This document shows positions 43,035 through 53,309 of a stretch of DNA of 64,000 nt, in pieces. Position 1 is the stretch's first letter; the number at the start of each line of letters is the position of its first letter. Both the position numbers and the translations under genes were made by a program. The notes below the pieces were generated by a model. The model made no database searches and was not told where the DNA came from. It worked only from the letters and a program-made list of their open reading frames with translations. The DNA comes from Ovis canadensis (taxonomy: Eukaryota; Chordata; Mammalia; Artiodactyla; Bovidae). Where the stretch lies: positions 12,439,001 to 12,503,000 of the forward strand of contig NC_091247.1 in NCBI RefSeq assembly GCF_042477335.2, read 5' to 3'.

Positions 43035-43172
43035 AACTCATGTGACCTCATAATCATTTTATAAGATAGTTATCCCTATTGTTCCCGTTTTACTGATAAG
43101 GACACTGAGGCTCAGAAGGGCTATGTTGCTTGCCCAAGTGGCAGAGCAGGAAACAAACAGGGAGCTGTCTGA
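43035..43172 (-). mobile_element. MIR SINE fragment
   Basis: ATGTGACCTCATAATCATTT, CCCGTTTTACTGATAAGGAC, CTGAGGCTCAGAAGGGC and TTGCCCAAGTGGCAGAGC. Clear reverse MIR core. Confidence 0.85.
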
Positions 43173-43212
43173 CCCCCACTAGGCGTCCCTGTTTGAAGGT
43201 TTAAGACAAATA

Positions 43213-43288
43213 GTATATAAAATACAAATGACATAGCAGGCACTAAAATGATATATAAAATACCAATGACATAGCAGGCACTCAACAC
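43213..43288. repeat. Two-copy tandem duplication, period 38 bp
   Basis: TATATAAAATACAAATGACA begins at 43214 and TATATAAAATACCAATGACA at 43252. Both are followed by TAGCAGGCACT, so 38 bp is duplicated with few differences. The second copy runs into CAACACATAGTAG, resembling a MIR tail on +. Confidence 0.9.
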
Positions 43289-43469
43289 ATAGTAGTGAAT
43301 AGTAATCACGGTGATGATGATGAAGATGTGTTTTGCTGAGGGTTGAAGCAGCATTACATTCCTGAAAAATCCCACACTGCTAGTGATCTTTTTTAGAATA
43401 AAGGCGTCTTTCCCTTCTGTGCTTGTGACAGCCAGACCAGACTCAAAGCCCAGCCACCACTTTTAAGCC

Positions 43470-43562
43470 TTGTGGTTCTGAGTGCCCTAACCAATATGAG
43501 CACCATTTTCTTACCTATAATGTGAGGATAATAGCCCTGCCCAGTTCCTCAAAAGGCTAAAT
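43470..43562 (+). mobile_element. MIR SINE fragment
   Basis: TTTCTTACCTATAATGTGAG, GATAATAGCCCTGCCCAGTT and CAAAAGGCTAAATGCAG form a short MIR core stretch cut by the next L1. Confidence 0.55.
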
Positions 43563-44392
43563 GCAGACTTACCATATGACCCCAGTAATTCCACTCCCAG
43601 GTGTTTACCCAAGACAAATGAAAACAGAGATCCACACAAAAACTTGTACGTGAATCTTCTCAGCAGTGTTATTCATTTTTGCTTGTTATTTGACTGCCTA
43701 TGGTCTTGGTGGTGGCACACAGGATCTTTGTTGGGTCCTGTGACCTCTGTTGTTGTAGTGTATGGATTCTCTAGTTGTGGAGGGGGTGCTCGGTAGTTGC
43801 TCAGTAGTTGTGGCACACGGATTTAGTTTCTCTGTGGCATGTGGGATCCTAGTACCCCAACCAGGGCTTGAGCTTGCAGTCCTTGCATTGCAAGGCAGAT
43901 TCTTAACCACTGGACCACCGCGGAAGTCCCAAAGCAGTGTTATTCTTAACAGTTCAGATCTCTATCATCTGATAACTGGATTAAGAAAATGCAGTATGTC
44001 CATGTGGTGGGTGGATTGTACATACATACAATGGATTCATCAATAAAAGGGGGTGAAGTATTAATACATGCTGCGGTGAGGATGATCCTTGAAGACACTG
44101 TACTTGGTGAAGGAAGCCAGTCAAAGAGATCACATAGTGTGATGCCACTGATATGAAATGTCCAGAATAGGCAGATCCATAGAGACAGAGAGTAGCCTAG
44201 TGGTTGCCAGAAAGAAGAACGGAGAATGACTGCTAATGGGTATGGGATTTCCTTTTGGGGTGAAGAAAATGTCCTGGAATGAGATCGTGGTGATGGGTAT
44301 ACCACTTTGGGAGTATACTAAAAACCACTGAATTGTACACTTTAAAAGAAGGAATTTTGTGGCATGTAAATTATATCTCAATAAAAAACACA
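43563..44392 (+). mobile_element. Old L1 3' end, split by CHR-2 SINE
   Basis: Left: CTTACCATATGACCCCAGTA and CCACACAAAAACTTGTACG. Right: ATGCTGCGGTGAGGATGATC, GATGCCACTGATATGAAATG, CTAGTGGTTGCCAG, CACTGAATTGTACACTTTAA and AATTATATCTCAATAAAAAA, the L1 3' terminus. Non-coding. Confidence 0.87.
43675..43932 (-). mobile_element. CHR-2-type tRNA SINE inside L1, with TSD
   Basis: Reverse copy: CTATGGTCTTGGTGGTGGCA, GTGGCATGTGGGATCCTAG, CCCCAACCAGGGCTTGAGC, TTCTTAACCACTGGACCACC. The 13-bp duplication AGCAGTGTTATTC lies at 43662-43674 and 43933-43945. Confidence 0.93.
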
Positions 44393-44789
44393 ACTCTATC
44401 TCACGGGGCGGGGAGCGGGGGGCTTGTGATGTTTAAAGGAGATAACAGAGCCTGCCTTGTAGCCTGCCTTTTTAAAATGCTAGCTACTGTGATTACTGTA
44501 CTTATTCCTAAATGATAGGTATTATTTAGGTCCTTAACCTGCTTTTAGTTCCTTAACCTCCTCAGGGCTTCAGACTCCTCACCGACAAGCAGGAGTGATA
44601 CTCCTTTAATTAGTTAGGGTTTCTTAGTCACAGATACCTACTCTGGCTCATGAGTATAAAGGGAATTTATTGGAAGGCTGTAATGTAGATGACTTTGAGT
44701 CAAGGACAAAGAGCCAGACTCAGAAAGAAAAGGCCCAAGGACAGAATCTAAAGAAGAGTGCCACAGAGGAGGGATGGAGTTACTGGGGA
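44393..44789. other. Unassigned stretch
   Basis: No gene was recognised. GTTAGGGTTTCTTAGTCAC and GGGAATTTATTGGAAGGCTG near 44610-44690 hint at an old LTR-class or similar element, not assigned. Confidence 0.35.
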
Positions 44790-45021
44790 AGCCTGGGGCT
44801 CCGGAGTCAGGCTGTCTGGGTTCAAATCTAGCTCTGCCCAGAAGGGCTGTGGGGCCTTGCTCTGTTGGCTCAGTTTGTTCAGCTGCTAGACAGGGAAGAG
44901 GGGAGGGTTATCAGGCCTCCTTTGTAAGATCCTTGTGAGGGTTCAGTGAATTAATGTCCATCAATACTTATCTTAGTGCCTTGTACTGTAAACACTCAAT
45001 AAATATTACTGTTATTAACAG
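44790..45021 (+). mobile_element. MIR SINE, near full length
   Basis: GGCTCCGGAGTCAGGCTGTC, GGGTTCAAATCTAGCTCTGC, ATCCTTGTGAGGGTTCAGTG, CTTAGTGCCTTGTACTGTAA and AATAAATATTACTGTTATTA are the complete MIR order. Confidence 0.88.
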
Positions 45022-45189
45022 GGCCTTATCACTGGGATGATTCAACTTGACTCAGTTTTTCTGACCGTGCCTCACTCTGTTCAAGGTTCAGGTCTAACTC
45101 AGGTCACTCACCTATTCCTTGACCAGGCAAGGATGGGAAATCTTAATTGACAGCCCACCAAGACTGCAGGCTATGGGACAAAAAAAAGG

Positions 45190-45385
45190 AAAGTGAAGTC
45201 GCTTAGTCATGTCTGACTCTTTGTGACCCCATGGACTGTAGCATACCAGGCTCCTCTGTCCATGGGATTTTCCAGGCAAGGGTACTGGAGTGGGTTGCCA
45301 TTTCTTTTTCCAGAGGATCTTCATGAACCCAGCTCTCCCACACTGCAGGCAGATGCTTTACCATCTGAGCCACCAGGGAAGCCTT
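45190..45385 (-). mobile_element. Bov-tA SINE
   Basis: GAAAGTGAAGTCGCTTAGTC, the BovA body, a short deletion at the B-box (GAACCCAGCTCTCCC), and the head CATCTGAGCCACCAGGGAAG. Confidence 0.93.
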
Positions 45386-45599
45386 AAGAGAGGTGATACC
45401 CAAAGGAAAAGACTGAGGAAAGAGGAGCGGGGCTTAGCAACAAAACCAACCCAAGCCCCCTGCAAATACTCTCAGATGTTCGGAAGATCAAAGATAATAT
45501 GAGCAAAGTTCTGGCATGTTGTGGGCTCTTAGTTACTGGGATTCTTCTCAGCTGATGACTGTTCTCTACCTGGGAGTTCTGGATTTTTCATTACCATTG

Positions 45600-45697
45600 A
45601 AATATAATTTGGGGACAGATGGTAAAGGCATTGAATGGTATGTTAAGGCATTTGCACTTTATTCTATGAAAGAAGCAGGGAGGACCATCTCCTGAAA
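45600..45697 (-). mobile_element. L2-like LINE fragment
   Basis: CATTTGCACTTTATTCTATG with GAAAGAAGCAGGGAGGACC resembles the L2 block that reads GGACTTTATTC in reverse orientation elsewhere in the window. Short and diverged. Confidence 0.4.
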
Positions 45698-45734
45698 ACC
45701 CCACAGCACGCTCACAATCCCCTGTACTGTGGTC

Positions 45735-45890
45735 CCTATCCCCTCAGCTGTGTGACCCCCAAACAATTTACTTAGCATCTTCAGCCCTGTTTCCCTGTGC
45801 ATAAAATGTGTGCACATCTTAGGTCACTGTGGGGTTTAAATGAGATAGTATTTGCAAAATAGAACAGTGTCTGGCCCAAGGGAAATGATA
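45735..45890 (+). mobile_element. MIR SINE fragment
   Basis: CAGCTGTGTGACCCCCAAAC, AATTTACTTAGCATCTTCAG, TTTAAATGAGATAGTATTTG and GAACAGTGTCTGGCCC are MIR blocks in order. Confidence 0.75.
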
Positions 45891-46385
45891 CAAAAAAAAA
45901 ACCATAGCAATGATTTATTTATAAAACATAGTTAAAAACTCTGCCTCACCAGATTGGTGGGAGAATCAGTTGGGATCAAAGAAGCTGTAGCACTTGCACG
46001 GTGCCATGCCGCAGAAAGGTCCTTCCGTGATTGTGATCACCACAGGCAATGAGACACACCGTTGGTCTAATTACAGGCTTTTTGGGTGAAACAAAATAGC
46101 GTTAAATGTACATGTTAGTGATGGGATGGAGCCTGATTTCAGAAATATTAAACTATGAAAAGGGTGTGTCTTAGAGTGGAAGAAATAAAGTATTGATAAT
46201 TCAATGTTTCAAATAATTAAAGAATGTTCTCATAGAGTCTGTTACCAATTTCCCAAAACTTAGAACACAATATTGCTTGCTTAATGCTAAAAGGGCACTG
46301 AGCATAATTTAATCTTTCCTTGAAGCTTCTGAATTTCCTTGAAGGCAAGATCAGCAATTTTAAAATACACTTTTAGATCCTCTAA
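45891..46385. other. Unassigned stretch
   Basis: A short poly(A) run opens the stretch at about 45892. No gene or repeat was recognised after it. Confidence 0.4.
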
Positions 46386-46566
46386 CTCAATGATTCTCAA
46401 TCCTGACTGCACATTAGTATCCCCCAGGGAGCTTTTAAAAAATACCGTTGCCCGGGTTCCATTTCAAACCAATTAAATCTCTGAGTCTCTGAGGGAGGAG
46501 CCTGAGCACTGGAATTTTTCGAAGCTCCCCAAGTAATTCTGATGCACAGAGTCTGAGAGCTGCTCT
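46386..46566. mobile_element. MER20-type hAT-Charlie DNA transposon
   Basis: A near-palindromic short element: TGATTCTCAATCCTGACTGC at the left end, GGGAGCTTTTAAAAAATACC, CCAATTAAATCTCTGAGTCT, GAGCCTGAGCACTGGAATTT, and CTCCCCAAGTAATTCTGATG near the right. Both ends carry related inverted words, typical of this family. Confidence 0.7.
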
Positions 46567-46579
46567 TCCCAGCAGAGGT

Positions 46580-46812
46580 TGCCACTGTGTTTGGAGATGA
46601 GGTTGAAGAGGTCTGTAGAGGCTGGATCTTGGAGGGTTTCATACAACACAACACAGGCTCAGTGTTACTCTGTAAGATGGGGAGTTACCAAAGACTTAAC
46701 AAAATTGTTCATCTGGTGTGAATTCAAGTTAGAATGGCCACTCTGGGGACCTGTGGGGATGACCTGGAGTTAAGACAGGAGGAAAAGGACTTCGGGGAGA
46801 GGCCACTGCAAC
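46580..46812 (-). mobile_element. L2-like LINE fragment
   Basis: GGAGATGAGGTTGAAGAGG, GGCTGGATCTTGGAGGGTTT, GAATGGCCACTCTGGGGACC and ATGACCTGGAGTTAAGACAG follow the order of reverse L2. Diverged. Confidence 0.5.
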
Positions 46813-46814
46813 TA

Positions 46815-47306
46815 TGCAGATTCTATTGGTTATCTGTTGCTGCGTAACAAAACAGCTCCCGAATCTCCTGGCTTTAAGCAATGATTTGTTATTTCTTCTG
46901 ATTCTGTGGATTGGCTCTGCAGTTCTCCTGCAGACCTCACTGATGCCCCTCAAACAGTGGCTTTCCGTTGGTGGACTGGTTGGGAGCCAGGCTGGCTGGA
47001 GCAGTCACACTTCTCTCCAGATGGTCTTTCATCCTTGACTTCTTCTCAGCATGGTGCTCTGGGGGCAGTGTTCTAAGAGAGTGGTGACAGAAACTGCAAG
47101 ATGTCTTAAGGCCTAGCCTTGGCAGTCATACACTAACCCTTCTGCTTGATTCCACCAGCCAAAGCAACGTACAAGGCCAGCCCGGATCCAAGGGGTGGGG
47201 AGAGAGCCTCCACCTCTTGATAGGAGGCAAGGCAAAGTCACGTTGCAAAGGGGTGTGCATGTGATAGGAGGAATTTGTAGACTTATTTCACAGTCTACCA
47301 CACAGA
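46815..47306 (-). mobile_element. MLT1J/K-type ERVL-MaLR LTR
   Basis: ATTGGTTATCTGTTGCTGCG, CTTTAAGCAATGATTTG, TTCTGTGGATTGGCTCTGCA, GGCAGTGTTCTAAGAGAGTG, CAAGGCCAGCCCGGATCCAA, CTCCACCTCTTGATAGG and TTTCACAGTCTACCACA follow the LTR in reverse almost end to end. A solo LTR of about 490 bp. Confidence 0.72.
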
Positions 47307-47427
47307 TGGAAAATGCTGAAGCCTGGCCTAGGGCAGGGCAGTAAAAAGAAGTGAATGCATTCATTCAGTCAGTCAGGTGGCTAGCCATTCATTCAATAAG
47401 AATTGACTGAACACTTCCGGGATGTCC

Positions 47428-47634
47428 GGCTCTGTGCGTGTTAGTCGCTCAGTTGTGTCTGACGCTTTGCAACCCCATGGACTGTAGCCCACCGGCTCCT
47501 CTTCTGTGGGATTCTCCAGGCAAGAATACTGGAGTGGGTTGCCATGCCCTCCTCCAGGGGATCTTCCCAACCCAGGGATTGAACCTCTGTTTCTTGCATT
47601 GCACGTGGATTCTTTACCATCTGAGTCACCAGGG
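47428..47634 (-). mobile_element. Bov-tA SINE inside L2
   Basis: CGTGTTAGTCGCTCAGTTGT, the BovA body with a small deletion (CACCGGCTCCTCTTCTGTGG), GGATTGAACCTCTGTTTCTT and the head CATCTGAGTCACCAGGGGC. Confidence 0.93.
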
Positions 47635-48433
47635 GCATTGAGGGGGATAAAGCTGTAACTGATGATGAGAGAGTACTACTCTCATGGAACTTACTAGCTA
47701 TGGGCAGGGGAGACATGCAATATAAGGCAAATCAATATACTATGGTTCAATGTGGAATTGAAAAGTGCTATGAAGAAACATAAAATTGGATAAGGAATGA
47801 GAGAGAACTATTTTAGATGGGGTGGTCCAGAAAACCCCTCTGAATAAGTAAAATCTGAGCAGAAATCTGAAGGAAGTGAGGGAGTAAACCATGCAGATGT
47901 TTGGAGGAGACCAGCAAGTGCAAAGGCTCTGAGACAGGAGCGTTCTTCATCTGAGAAGTGGTAAGGAGTCCCATGTGGCTGGGACACAGTGAGTGAGGGA
48001 GGGATTGAAAGACGATGAGGTGGGAGAGGCCAGTAGGGGTCAGAGACTGTGGGACTTTGTAGGACACGATAGACTTTCTGGAAAGGGAGAGCTTTTGGTA
48101 TCTTATATAAGAGCATAATCTTTTGTTCCCAAAGGCTGATACTAGCTGCTGCGTTGAAAAGATTGAAATCCGGGAGACCAGTTAAGAGGTTATTGCTTGG
48201 ACAACATCTGTAGTGGAGAAAGTGGTGAATAAACATCAGATTCCAGGTATATTTTGAAGGCAGAGCTGATAGAATTTCCTGAACTGTTGGATATGAGGTG
48301 AGGGAGGAGAAAATAAAGTCCAAAGCTTTCGGCTTTAGCAGCTCAGTCAATCGTCGTGCCATTTAATTTGCTGAGATGTGGGGTCCCTGGTGAAGGAATA
48401 GATGAGTTGGGCGGAAGCACAAGTTTGGTTTTA

Positions 48434-48666
48434 TGTATTTATTTATTATTCAGTATAATCAGTAGAGATATACATATATCCCCTCCCTCCTGAGCCTCCC
48501 TCCCAGCCCTCTAGGTCATCACAGAGCACCGAGCTGGGCTCCCTGTACCACAGCAGCTTCCCACTAGCCAGCTATTTCACACGTAGCAGTGTGTATATTT
48601 CAACGCCGCTCTCCCAGTTCGTCGCCCCCTGTGCCCCCCTCATGTCCACGTATCTGTTCTCTATGT
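48434..48666 (-). mobile_element. L1 3'UTR fragment inside L2, with TSD
   Basis: TGTATTTATTTATTATTCAG, CCTCCCTCCTGAGCCTCC, TCTAGGTCATCACAGAGCAC, CAGCAGCTTCCCACTAGCCA and GTATCTGTTCTCTATGT match the artiodactyl L1 3' end in reverse. The 16-bp target CACAAGTTTGGTTTTA at 48418-48433 recurs with one mismatch at 48667-48682. Confidence 0.9.
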
Positions 48667-48970
48667 CACAAGTTTGATTTTAGATATGTGAAGCTTGAGA
48701 TGCTTCTAAATGTCCAAGACACAGGCAGTTAGCCGCTGAGTCTGGAGTCCAGGCTGGGGTTGCAGATGGCAATCTGAGCAGTCTCTAGGGCTTTGTCAGA
48801 TCTTGAGAGTGGAATGGATCACTTATGGAGTAGGTGTGATAGTGAGGAGGTCTGAAGACCCAGTCCTGGGGCACTCCAACCCCAACAGAAGAAGGGTTAA
48901 GGGAAAGGATGTAGCCCATCGGGACTGAGAAGGAGTGGCCAGTGAGGTGGGAAAATAAGGAGGGCTGTGG

Positions 48971-49034
48971 AGTCCTGGAAGAAAGATTTCCCAGAAAGTC
49001 CTGGAAGCCCCGGAAGAAAGATTTTCCAGAAAAG
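48971..49034. repeat. Short tandem duplication in L2
   Basis: AGTCCTGGAAGAAAGATTTC is followed about 30 bp on by AGTCCTGGAAGCCCCGGAAG and AAAGATTTTCCAGAAAA, a two-copy local duplication with one small insertion. Confidence 0.7.
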
Positions 49035-49256
49035 AGCAGAACAGTGGTACTGGATGCTGCCGAGGCTTGGCAGAGTCATAGTGCCAAGACAGTGGGGAAG
49101 AGGCAGGGAGTGGGGTGCATTAGACAGGTAAACTGAGGCAGAGAAAGACCTAACCACAGGGATTCAACAACATGGAAGACACAGATGACCTTGATAAGAT
49201 TAAGTGGAGCAGAGTACAGTGGGGTGAGGATAGAATAGGATAATTGCAGAGAAAGT

Positions 49257-49258
<2 letters not shown>

Positions 49259-49297
<39 letters not shown>
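49259..49297. repeat. (TG)n microsatellite
   Basis: About 19 uninterrupted TG units within the L2 relic. On the minus strand it reads as a (CA)n run, giving the Thr-His repeat frame there. Confidence 0.95.
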
Positions 49298-49298
<1 letters not shown>

Positions 49299-49724
49299 GT
49301 GAAAAAGTGGAATATTTGTATGTTGGTGGAATAGTTTACCAGAAAGGGAAAATTATCAATGATGCAGGCATGAAAGGGGGTCAATTGCAGAAACAAAGAG
49401 CACGTGATCCGGTGGACAAGGGCAGCAGCAGGCCTCAGGTAGCAGCAAGCACAGTTCTTCCTTTGTATCCAGAGTGAGGGCAGAGCTTGAAAAGGGCTCC
49501 GAGGCAGGTAGATTGAAAGATCTGGCGTTTGGAGGGTATGGAGAGTCCGGAGGCATTTGGAAAGTAGAACAAGGAATGAAAGCAGCGACCTCAGGATGGA
49601 AGGCGGCTCCCAGCAAGACCATCTCTTATCAACAACCTCTCCCAACACCCCACCCGCGCCCGGCCTGGCGCCAGGCCGAGGGGCTCTCTGATGACTCACT
49701 CAGTGTCTCAGCCGCGGAGATGCT

Positions 49725-49980
49725 GAGGAGTTCACAGCCTAAGGAGGGAGACAGACCTGTAAACCCACAACTTCAATACAATGTGTTAATAATAAAGACC
49801 CATTCAAAGTGTTTTGAGAACAAAGAGGGAGGGAGTAACTCTGCCTGGAGGGGTCAGAGAAGGCTTCACAGAGGTGAAATTTAAATGAGGCTGCAAGGGG
49901 GACAGGCTGGCTGAGGGGAGGAAGGTCATTCAAGGTGGAAGGGACGTCATGCAAAAGCTGCTTTCACAAGATGGGCAAGA
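49725..49980 (-). mobile_element. L2-like LINE fragment
   Basis: CACAGCCTAAGGAGGGAGAC, ACAATGTGTTAATAATAAAG, GAGGGGTCAGAGAAGGCTTC, GAGGTGAAATTTAAATGAGG and GGTCATTCAAGGTGGAAGGG follow the order of reverse L2 3' regions. Confidence 0.6.
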
Positions 49981-50561
49981 TCCTTTTACCGCTTCTCTTT
50001 CTGCTCCACCTGTCTGTCTCTTTTCTTCCTACCGCTCCCTCCCCACTCCCCCCACCACCACCCTAGCTGTTGTCTCTCAGGCTTTCTTGGTTCAAGAGGA
50101 AATTTTTCTTTTTTGGAAAGTTTAATAAACTTCCGTTCAGCCTGTACTGAGTCATGACAAAGGTGTGTTTCACACTTAAACAAACGTCTCAGATGTTATT
50201 TTTTGTACTTGAAGCACAAGCTATTTTTAAAGAAATCCAAACTCACTGGGACTCAGCAAGGACGATTTCTGTGACCTCTTTTTAAGAAGTGAGCCTTTGA
50301 AAGGAGCATAGTGACCAGTGGTGGCAGCATAAGAGGACCTCCTGGCAGTTCTTTCCTTTAAATGTTTCAGTGAGCCCCTGAGTAGCTTCACCTTACTAAG
50401 GCTTGCATTTTATCTTGGCTATCTGGTCTTCTGGAAAACTTTCAGGGAGTATGCAATAATTATCCAGTAACAGAATAAGCAGAGATGAGGCCTCCACTCT
50501 TAGAGGTAGACCAAGATAATGGTAGGGAGAGGGGGAGGACGGAGAGAATAGGCTGGATTTG
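49981..50561. other. Unassigned stretch
   Basis: No gene or confident repeat was seen. CTTTCTTGGTTCAAGAGG lies near 50082. A C-rich patch occurs at about 50040-50065. Confidence 0.4.
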
Positions 50562-50700
50562 AGAAAAATTCATTTTTATTTTTTTGCCAAACCCTGCAGC
50601 ATGTGGGATCTTAGCTCTCTCCCCTCCAACCCCTCCCCCCACCCAGGGATCAAACCCACACCCATTGCAGTCTTAACCACTGGACCACCAGGGAAGTCCC
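50562..50700 (-). mobile_element. CHR-2-type tRNA SINE
   Basis: TTCATTTTTATTTTTTTGCC, GCAGCATGTGGGATCTTAG, a C-rich middle, and the head AGTCTTAACCACTGGACCAC with CAGGGAAGTCCC. Confidence 0.88.
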
Positions 50701-50779
50701 TTGAGAGAAGTTTAAACAGAGCAATGAACAGGGGGCAAAGCCATTTCCCATAGTGGCGCTGTACTAATCTCTGTATGGG

Positions 50780-51190
50780 AGGCCTGACTTTGCTATCAGT
50801 TCCTTCCCTCCCTGAGCATACGTAGCACTCCTCAATGGAGTCTATATCTCCACCCACTTGGGTCTGGTCGGGCCTGTGACTACCGTGATCCACTGAACCC
50901 AGGGACGATGATGCTGGGCCAGTTGTAGGGCTAGCTTTAAGAGCTTCTGCTGTGAGAATCTTAAGACATACAAAGAGGCTGAATATAAGTAGTCCAGTTA
51001 ACATTTCACTTGAGCTCCCCAGCTAAGAGAATGAGTGAACCATCTTGGATGTTCAGCCCCACTGAACACTTCAGCAGAATTCAGCCCCAACTGACCTCTG
51101 ACTGTAACTTCATGAGAGACCCCAAGTGAGAATCATTCAGTGAAGCTCAGTCAACCTATAGGACCATGAGAGATAATAATTACTCTGTTT
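50780..51190 (+). mobile_element. MLT1-type ERVL-MaLR LTR
   Basis: CCACCCACTTGGGTCTGGTC, GGGCCTGTGACTACCGTGAT, GAGAGAATGAGTGAACC-like order, CTGTAACTTCATGAGAGACC and CAAGTGAGAATCATTCAG suggest the forward strand of an MLT1J/K-type LTR. Identity is low. Confidence 0.45.
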
Positions 51191-51600
51191 TATTCCAAGA
51201 TAGACATTTTAAAACAACAATGCCAGTATCATTCCTAACAAATAAGATTATTGAGAGAAATTCAAAATCTCTTTGTTACTGTTTTTTTCCTTTATGCTTA
51301 GAATATATCTCAATGAAGATGTATGGTCAAAAGTACTTTCTTTTAAGGTCAGTTGGGGTAATTTTTTTTTTCCTGTGGGCATGTTATCAACCTCATATAA
51401 AGTTATGTTCATGTTTTGGCTTGTTTTTCATATTAGGGATTATTTAAAATTTTATATGACTTAATGATTTAAATATTTACATAAATTATTTATGGGATTT
51501 CAAAGTCAAAGCTATTTCACAAGGCTCATTTAGAGAAGCCTCACTTCCAATCTTTTTCCCTCTACTCTGTTTTCTTTCTCCCCCATAGAACTCCTTTTAA
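51191..51600. other. AT-rich unassigned stretch
   Basis: No gene was recognised. AT-rich with short T runs. One frame of 93 codons on + is hydrophobic but has no recognisable domain. Confidence 0.4.
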
Positions 51601-51601
51601 A

Positions 51602-51840
51602 GCTTGGTTTCTCAATCTTGGCACCACTATTTTGGGCTGGATTATCCTTTGTTATGGGGGGAAAGAGAGCTATTCTGTGTATTGTAAGATATTTAGCATC
51701 ATCCTTGGATCCTCCCCACTAGATGCCAGTTGTTATAACAACCAAAAAAAAAAAAAAAAGCCTCCAGACATTGCTGAATGTCCTAGAAGAGGGGTTGAGG
51801 GGATGAAGAAGGAATTACACCTAGTTAAGAATCACTGTTT
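51602..51840 (-). mobile_element. MER5A-type hAT-Charlie DNA transposon
   Basis: TTGGTTTCTCAATCTTGGCA, GGATTATCCTTTGTTATGGG, GTAAGATATTTAGCATCATC, CACTAGATGCCAGTTG, ACATTGCTGAATGTCCTAG and GTTAAGAATCACTG are end-to-end MER5A in reverse. An A run of about 16 (51742-51757) interrupts it. Confidence 0.85.
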
Positions 51841-52228
51841 TAAGGAAAATGATTTCTTGCTGGCTTGAATATTTGACCCCTAGTCTAAAATATCTGCATT
51901 TTATGTTAAACCCATCATTTTAGGCAATCCCTTTGGACCAACATGAGCACTAAATTTAGGGCATTAAGAATCACTCATAAGATGGCTGTCCCAGTCATCC
52001 AAAATATGCTTATATTATTAATATTTGTAGGTTATAAGATATATAATTTAGAAACTTCTCTTAGAACTTGTGGACCCTAAAAATGTGTGCACCTGGAGAT
52101 CCAGACACCGCAGTGCTTTCCCTAGTTTGCAAAGTACTGGGGCTGGGTGATTTCTTAGGGCATTCCTGATGTCTGAAAGTAATCTTATCCTAAAAGTCAA
52201 GAAACTTGCTTTTCAAACAGGAACGGAC

Positions 52229-52572
52229 AGCACAGTGATTGAAAACACCAAGTTGAATCCCAGGTCTTTAACTTGTCAGTTCTGTGCCATAGTACAAGTT
52301 ACATACCTTCCTGGAGCCTTAAATTAAAATGAAAATTAAAATCCTACTTTATAGGATTGTTATGAGGATTAAAGACGTGATGTGGAGTTCCTTGGCTGTC
52401 CCATGGTTAAAGACTCCACACTTTCATTAAAAGGGTTTGAATCCCTAGTTAGGGAACTATGATCCTGAGTGCCAAAAAAAAAAAAAGACATAATGGATGT
52501 TAAGTGCATAATGTACTGCCTAGAATATAATAAGTGTTTAATAAATGTTGGCTCTTAGTGTAATTACTATCA
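52229..52572 (+). mobile_element. MIR SINE split by tRNA SINE
   Basis: Left part: CAGCACAGTGATTGAAAACA, GTTATGAGGATTAAAGACG. Right part: AGTGCATAATGTACTGCCTA and AATAAATGTTGGCTCTTAG. Together they form a near full-length MIR. Confidence 0.82.
52383..52483 (+). mobile_element. tRNA-derived SINE inside MIR, with TSD
   Basis: GGAGTTCCTTGGCTGTCCCA, TGGTTAAAGACTCCACACTT, TTAGGGAACTATGATCCTG and a poly(A) tail. Target copies AAAGACGTGATG (52371-52382) and AAAGACATAATG (52484-52495) differ by two transitions. Confidence 0.88.
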
Positions 52573-52669
52573 GGGCTAGGTGGTGGTGTGCCAGGGACTA
52601 TTCAGAGCCACTCGATAGATGAGGAATATCTTCTAGAGTGAATTTCTTCTTGAAGAGTTGGAAAAATGG

Positions 52670-52998
52670 GTTAAAATTTTTTTTTGTTTAACTTTTTATT
52701 TATTTTTATTTTTGGTCCCACTGGGTCTTCATTGTTTGCACAGGCTTTCTTTAATTGCTGCAAATGGGGGCTACTTTCCAGGTGCAGTGCACAGGCTTCT
52801 CATTTCGGAGCTTCTCTTGTTTCGGAGCACAGGCTCTAGATGCGTGGGTTTCCGTAGCTGCAGCGTTTGGGCTCAGTAGCCGTGGTGCACAAGCTTAGTT
52901 GCTCCATGGCACGTGGAATCTTCCCGGACCAGGGATCAAACCCACGTTCCCAGCATTGGCAGACGGATTCCTATCCACTGTGCCACCAGGAAAGTCCC
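52670..52998 (-). mobile_element. CHR-2-type tRNA SINE, long form
   Basis: T-rich start, GGTCCCACTGGGTCTTCATT, GCAGTGCACAGGCTTCTCAT, CGGAGCACAGGCTCTAGATG, GCACGTGGAATCTTCCCGG and head ATTCCTATCCACTGTGCCAC. About 330 bp and near complete. Confidence 0.88.
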
Positions 52999-53309
52999 AG
53001 GCTTTGAATTTTTCTCCTAAAGGGAAGTAATTTAAAACATTATTTTCATGTTAAACATGGGGATAAAAGGTGAGATGTGTATGAATTTAAAAGATGAAAG
53101 GTGAGACTTCAAAGAGATGTTATGCTTGAAGTGGATGAATTTGGGCTTTATCCTCAGACCTCCTGTGAGAGAACTTTGGTGGAAACTGTCAGCAGTAGAT
53201 GGGCTGTTTTGCATCTTTAACTGATAGAAGTATCAGGGATATTAGAAGTCCTTCTGGAATTCCTGGTATTTTCTTGTCTTTTTTGAGGTTTGGTAGGGCT
53301 GGGAAAGTC

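Larger units (their letters stand above)
47358..49490 (-). mobile_element. L2 LINE relic, about 1.7 kb of L2 after removing insertions
   Basis: A long reverse-strand L2. Its 3' end (CATTCATTCAGTCAGTCAGG) is at the left, then GAAAAGTGCTATGAAGAAAC, GCAAAGGCTCTGAGACAGGA, GAGACCAGTTAAGAGGTTAT, CCAGGTATATTTTGAAGGCA, CTTGAGATGCTTCTAAATGT, TCCTGGGGCACTCCAACCCC and GAGAAGGAGTGGCCAGTGAG. It is split by Bov-tA (47428-47634), an L1 3'UTR (48434-48666) and a TG run (49259-49297). L2 ORF2 would be on the minus strand but is not open. Confidence 0.78.

Noticed and set aside
20776-47634. CRISPR-like pattern of many similar 200-bp units
   Set aside because: The units are dispersed Bov-tA/Bov-A2 SINEs with TSDs and variable spacing, in a mammalian genome.
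49244-49477. Cysteine/valine repeat protein
   Set aside because: Produced by the (TG)n microsatellite at 49259-49297.
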